DNA of 64,000 nt from Anthracocystis setariae. Taxonomy: Eukaryota; Basidiomycota; Ustilaginomycetes; Ustilaginales; Ustilaginaceae. The DNA lies in contig CAKMXJ010000016.1 of assembly GCA_928724745.1 (NCBI GenBank), positions 124,001 through 188,000 of the forward strand, written 5' to 3'. Below the pieces are notes generated by a model. That model searched no databases and had not been told where the DNA came from. It saw nothing but the letters and a program-made list of their open reading frames with translations. The translations under genes were made by a program, and so were the position numbers. Shown piece after piece: positions 60,382 through 64,000 of this stretch; the first letter of the stretch is position 1; every line of letters begins with the position of its first letter.

Positions 60382-61431
60382 TTATTTCCTGCCCTTCGTG
60401 CGAGAGGAAGATCTCTTATCCATGCTCGTGACGCCGTGGCCGTTGGTTGCGAACTGGACTGCCTTTCTTGTGTTGACGAGCTCGGCATCACCCTGACCCT
60501 TCGAGGTTGCGGCCTTCTTGCGCATGGCCGAGGTGCCGAGTTTGTTGAGCAGCGCAAGGTTGTTCGCCCTCTCGGCGCTGGTATCCTTCTCGTTGGCATC
60601 AAACTTTCTCTTGACGCCCTTCTGCTTCTGCTCGCCCTTGAGTGTCTTATCGAACCTGCCCATACTCGCGGTACTCGCACGAGTGCGTAGCACATCCGCC
60701 TCCAACTCGGCCTTTCGCTTCTCCCTCGCTGCAGCACGAGCGAGCTTCGCCGCATTCGCATCACCCAACCCTCCACCCGCCATCTTGGCCTTGCTCGAAC
60801 TCGCCGTCGATGATGCGGCGGCCTCGACCGCAGCTGCGCGACTAATGTTGCCAAGCCGTTGTTTTTCGTTCTTCGCCTGTTTCGCAAGCCTCTCCTTCTT
60901 AGCCGTCTTGGCAGGATCCATATCGGTGTTGCCGTTATTCTTAAGCTCATGAATCCACTGTTCCTCCAGATCCTTATTAGCACCCTTGTATCCCCAGCGG
61001 GGCACCCATTCACCGATATTTTCGTCGTACACCATCTTGTCGCGCTTGCGCGACTGGATGCCCTTTTGCTTGGCGAACTTCTCCCACTTGGTGAGCGGTT
61101 TGGGTTTGGGCATGCTCTTTTCGCGAGGCAAACGAGACGTGAACGCCGGCAGCGCGGCGAGTGGACCGTATTCGGCATCGCGCGTGATGGGCAGCGCAAA
61201 GATGTGGTTCACCAGCGCTTGGACACCATCGCGCGCGCGAGAGGAGAGGACGGAGGCGGTGAGCGCCGAGGGGAGTGGGTTGGGGTTGATCGAGGTGAGA
61301 AGGCCAAGGTCGAATTGGTAGGGGGTGGGGCCTTCGTTGATTGTGGTGGGTTTGTATTTGGATGTGGACGCGGCGGCGAGCGCGGTGCCATCGAGCGAGG
61401 TGGTGGCGTCGGCGACGATCGTGTTCGACAT
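60382..61431 (-). CDS. RRS1: Ribosome biogenesis protein RRS1, 349 aa
   Basis: Rrs1 brings 5S RNP parts into pre-60S particles in the nucleolus. The conserved N-terminal block is present: PYQFDLGLLTSINPNPLP, VNHIFALPI, then LPREKSMPKPKPLTKWEKFAKQKGI and RDKMVYDENIGEWVPRWGYKGAN. The C-terminal half is Lys/Ala-rich and coiled. The frame is open upstream, giving a Lys run from a T-run in the leader (61559-61581), so the ATG at 61431 (MSNTIVADAT) is used. It is convergent with the FAD gene and divergent from the GH26-like gene. Confidence 0.95.
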   Translation of the reverse strand: MSNTIVADATTSLDGTALAAASTSKYKPTTINEGPTPYQFDLGLLTSINPNPLPSALTASVLSSRARDGVQALVNHIFALPITRDAEYGPLAALPAFTSRLPREKSMPKPKPLTKWEKFAKQKGIQSRKRDKMVYDENIGEWVPRWGYKGANKDLEEQWIHELKNNGNTDMDPAKTAKKERLAKQAKNEKQRLGNISRAAAVEAAASSTASSSKAKMAGGGLGDANAAKLARAAAREKRKAELEADVLRTRASTASMGRFDKTLKGEQKQKGVKRKFDANEKDTSAERANNLALLNKLGTSAMRKKAATSKGQGDAELVNTRKAVQFATNGHGVTSMDKRSSSRTKGRK

Positions 61432-61870
61432 GGTGGTACAGTCGAGCTGATGAGGAACAAGATCGTGATGATGGGAGAGAAAGAAGTGTGTAACCGACAG
61501 GTTCGAGTGCGAAGGGAGTAAAAAAAAAAAAGGGGGAAAAGGACAGATTTCTTCCACATTTTTTTTTTTTTTTTTTTTTTTGAAAAATGCCACGGCACTT
61601 CAGACAAAATTTTCATCTCGATACTGGCGATGCCCGATGAGGGACGAGATCGAGTCGGATAGGCCGAGTTGGACCCTGAATCCACACGACGTCTGCATGC
61701 ATACAGCCACAGCTGGTTGCGGCCACATGCAGCGCAAAACTCAGCATTGGATCAGCTCTTTCCTTCCATCCTTGCTTTGCTGCAACGCGATTCGCTTCAG
61801 TTCTGCATCTCCAACCTCCATCATCAAATCGCATCGCATCGCATCGCATCGCGTCGTCTCGAAATCCACC
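61432..61870. other. Divergent promoter region, RRS1 / GH26-like genes
   Basis: 439 bp containing a T23 run (61559-61581) and GCATC repeats at about 61828-61850. No gene is seen. Confidence 0.4.
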
Positions 61871-62950
61871 ATGGTCCCGCTCCAGGTCGCAGGCATCAAC
61901 ATCGGCTTCTACCCGGACGAAGGCGATGCTGGCGGGCGCAAATCGTACCTTTCGGACCTCAACCATGCCCTCTCCTCTACCTTTCCATCCGCCAGCCCCG
62001 TCCTTGCTCCCACGATCAACACCGTAGGCTGGTATGCCCAAACCTATCCCAACGAACAATTCACCGGCTTCCAGCTCATGCCGCAAGTCGAAGACATCAA
62101 GCGTCAACATGCTCACTGCAACGGAGCCGTCAACTTTATCTACGATGCCAGCGTCATGCCATATCAATCATGGGTCGGATACACTGCAGAAAACAACACC
62201 AAGGCGAAGGAAGTAGCGCAAGTCATGCAAAACCTGCTCGAACTCAGTCGAGATGATGCGGGCGATTTCACCATCGCAGAACTTCGGCTTCGGTTTGGAC
62301 ACGAGATGAACTACTACATCGGTGCAGGCGTGTATCCGCCCGCGACAAATGCGGCTGATCCCGGTGGTGATTATCGACAAGCGTTCGATCAGGTCGCGCT
62401 TGCATGCCGTGATCTACCGAACGAGTACAGCGAGAGGATCAAGATGTTTTGGTGTCCCAACATCGCGTCCACCTCAAGCGGGGCGGTCAAGGAATACCAA
62501 ACGTACCTGCCCAATCTCGACTATATCGATTACGTAGGGATCGACTACTACTGCCCCTCACTAGGCAATTTGAGTGCAGCTGACTTTGTCACCAAGATGA
62601 AAAAGGTGCACGACAGATGGGCGTCGCGTACACGACCGTTTATCCTGGGCGAGACAGGCTTGCATTTCGATGAGCACGACGGTGGCGGGATAGACGCCAA
62701 GTTGAAATGGCTCGATGTTATCACATCCTCGCAGGCCAGGAGCGGGTTGAGCAATATGATTGCCCTGACATGGTTCAACTATGAAAAGGATCTCGATTAC
62801 CGGTTACTCTACATCGGCGACAACGAAACAACCCAAAACCAGCCTTTCGTCAACTGGCTCAATAGCAAACTCAGCAAAACCAATACATCCAGCAACACTC
62901 GAGACTCGAAGTCCAAGGTGAAACAATTCTGGAAGACGTTACTCGGCTAA
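61871..62950 (+). CDS. GH26-like (beta/alpha)8 glycosidase, 359 aa
   Basis: The stretch LRLRFGHEMN (about residue 144) matches the acid/base Glu region of GH26 mannanases and relatives, and FILGETGLHF (about 262) offers the nucleophile Glu. Strand motifs such as YIDYVGIDYY fit a clan A barrel. No signal peptide is present at this start (MVPLQVAGINIGF), although secreted fungal mannanases have one; the frame is open to 61580 but upstream residues are not a signal either. The substrate is not certain. Confidence 0.72.
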   Translation: MVPLQVAGINIGFYPDEGDAGGRKSYLSDLNHALSSTFPSASPVLAPTINTVGWYAQTYPNEQFTGFQLMPQVEDIKRQHAHCNGAVNFIYDASVMPYQSWVGYTAENNTKAKEVAQVMQNLLELSRDDAGDFTIAELRLRFGHEMNYYIGAGVYPPATNAADPGGDYRQAFDQVALACRDLPNEYSERIKMFWCPNIASTSSGAVKEYQTYLPNLDYIDYVGIDYYCPSLGNLSAADFVTKMKKVHDRWASRTRPFILGETGLHFDEHDGGGIDAKLKWLDVITSSQARSGLSNMIALTWFNYEKDLDYRLLYIGDNETTQNQPFVNWLNSKLSKTNTSSNTRDSKSKVKQFWKTLLG

Positions 62951-63008
62951 CCACACATCACACATCTCTGCATGATGGACATTATATGATACCGTAGAAT
63001 TTCAAGAG

Positions 63009-64000
63009 TTAATCCCACAATTTGATCTCGCCATCCCAGCCGCCGGTGATGACCTTGGATGTCTCGTGCGGCAACCATACATGGCTGATCACCGCCTCCT
63101 TATGTGCATTCCTCAATCGCTTCACCAACCTCGCCGATTTCCAATCCCAAAAGCACATATTCCCCTCACCATCGCCACTCGAAACCCACCTCCCATCGGG
63201 ACTGCATCCGACCTGACATGCAAACCCAGCCACCTGATGACCCCTGAACACCTTCTTTCGATTCTGCTTGAACCCGTCTGCTGCGAACGTGACGATCTGG
63301 TTATCCATCGACTGCGCCAACACCCATTTTTGCGATGGCGACACGCACACTGCGGGCATCGAGTGCATGCTCGGATCGGCGATGTACTTGATCACCACGG
63401 GGATGTCGTAGTCCCACACGCGCATGGTCTTGTCATCGCTCGTTGTGGCGAAGCGTCGATTTCCATCGACAAACGTGATCGTGTTGACGGCGCCAAGATG
63501 CGACGCGTATTCCTGTGTGACGCTGTGCGAATGCATGTCCCACTGATACACCTTCTTGTCCGACATGCCCGTCAGGAAGGTGTTCTGCTTGTCATCATCC
63601 GGATTGAACGTGACACAGTTGGGCGTCTTCCCGTTCGAGAAGCTATCGAGACACGCGCCCGTTTCGGTATCCCAAAGCTTAACCACACGATCGTAGCCAG
63701 CGGAGAGAAACCGTCGTCCGTCGTTGGAGAACGCAATATCCCGAACCGCTTTAGAATGCCCCATAAACGTTCGCAAACAATTCCCCTCGTGGTACACATC
63801 CCATAACTTGACCGTTGTATCCAACGACGCTGACAGAAGCAAGTGTCCTGAGCGGGGAAGCAACTTGAGCGTCGAAATCCCCTTGCTGTGACCGCGGAAG
63901 GTGTGGATGCATGATTTGGGCAGGAAACACTCCTGCTCTCCCGCCTCGCCCGACAGATTGACATCCACATCGGTAGGTACGTGCATGTACGTCCGCCCTT
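63009..64000 (-). CDS. PRP17: Pre-mRNA splicing factor PRP17/CDC40, C-terminal part
   Basis: WD40 protein needed for the second step of splicing. The frame is open to the window edge, where it reads GRTYMHVPTDVDVNL, the conserved link before the propeller, so the N-terminal part lies outside. Seven blades can be traced: IHTFRGHSKGISTLKLLP, LRTFMGHSKAVRDIAFSN, TPNCVTFNPDDDKQNTF, YASHLGAVNTITFVDG, MHSMPAVCVSPSQKWVLA, FRGHQVAGFACQVG and AHKEAVISHVWLPHET, ending GGWDGEIKLWD. Trp-Asp ends are intact. Confidence 0.94.
   Translation of the reverse strand, partial: GRTYMHVPTDVDVNLSGEAGEQECFLPKSCIHTFRGHSKGISTLKLLPRSGHLLLSASLDTTVKLWDVYHEGNCLRTFMGHSKAVRDIAFSNDGRRFLSAGYDRVVKLWDTETGACLDSFSNGKTPNCVTFNPDDDKQNTFLTGMSDKKVYQWDMHSHSVTQEYASHLGAVNTITFVDGNRRFATTSDDKTMRVWDYDIPVVIKYIADPSMHSMPAVCVSPSQKWVLAQSMDNQIVTFAADGFKQNRKKVFRGHQVAGFACQVGCSPDGRWVSSGDGEGNMCFWDWKSARLVKRLRNAHKEAVISHVWLPHETSKVITGGWDGEIKLWD

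Noticed and set aside
61432..61593. Lys-rich N-terminal extension of RRS1
   Set aside because: The lysines come from a T-run in the leader; the conserved protein starts at 61431.

Overview
The window looks like chromosomal DNA of a basidiomycete smut fungus (Ustilaginales-type). Genes are mostly intronless or have one short GT-AG intron, spacing is compact, proteins are fungal (RIO2, VPS20, ICP55, ILV5, PPX1, CYB2, RRS1, PRP17), a single 5S rRNA gene sits among protein genes, and a tRNA gene carries an intron. The species is not certain from sequence alone.

Positions 1-15640 are a nest of transposable elements. A nearly complete Ty1/copia element on the minus strand (1-7908; its left LTR is cut by the window edge) has an intact 1435-codon gag-pol gene and a second gene coding for a protein with a Zn2Cys6-like cysteine cluster. 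It sits inside a Ty3/gypsy chromovirus, splitting the integrase tail and chromodomain (7909-8208) from the rest of its pol gene, which should lie left of the window. The gypsy element continues with an antisense, apparently spliced gene for another Cys-cluster protein and ends with a 350-bp LTR (10585-10934). Beyond it lies a pair of inverted complex repeats (about 10938-12168 and 13443-15218), each broken by a solo LTR with a perfect 5-bp target duplication, with a foldback element between them.

The strongest unexplained signal is a palindrome, CCCGACGTCGGG, present in about 15 exact or one-mismatch copies throughout the copia element: three in each LTR, two in the region between the genes, and seven inside gag-pol, where it is read in two different frames as short extra peptides. 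Its CCG-N4-CGG form is the kind of site that Zn2Cys6 proteins bind, and the same element encodes such a protein. I propose a self-regulating retrotransposon system; this is inference.

Positions 15645-64000 are ordinary genic DNA: RIO2 kinase, an NPC2-like lipid transfer protein, a DUF4097-type membrane protein, a PPR protein, ESCRT-III VPS20, a disordered protein, then about 6 kb nearly free of genes, then ICP55 aminopeptidase, a GST-like protein, a UbiG/COQ3-like methyltransferase, ILV5, 5S rRNA, a stomatin-like protein, PPX1, a double-hotdog thioesterase, a LisH-WD40 protein, CYB2-like lactate dehydrogenase, tRNA-Ile, a disordered protein with a possible autophagy-receptor motif, an FAD oxidoreductase, RRS1, a GH26-like glycosidase and PRP17 (cut by the right edge). 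Several serve mitochondria (ICP55, ILV5, the PPR protein) or ribosome assembly (RIO2, RRS1), but the genes do not form a cluster with one shared pathway.
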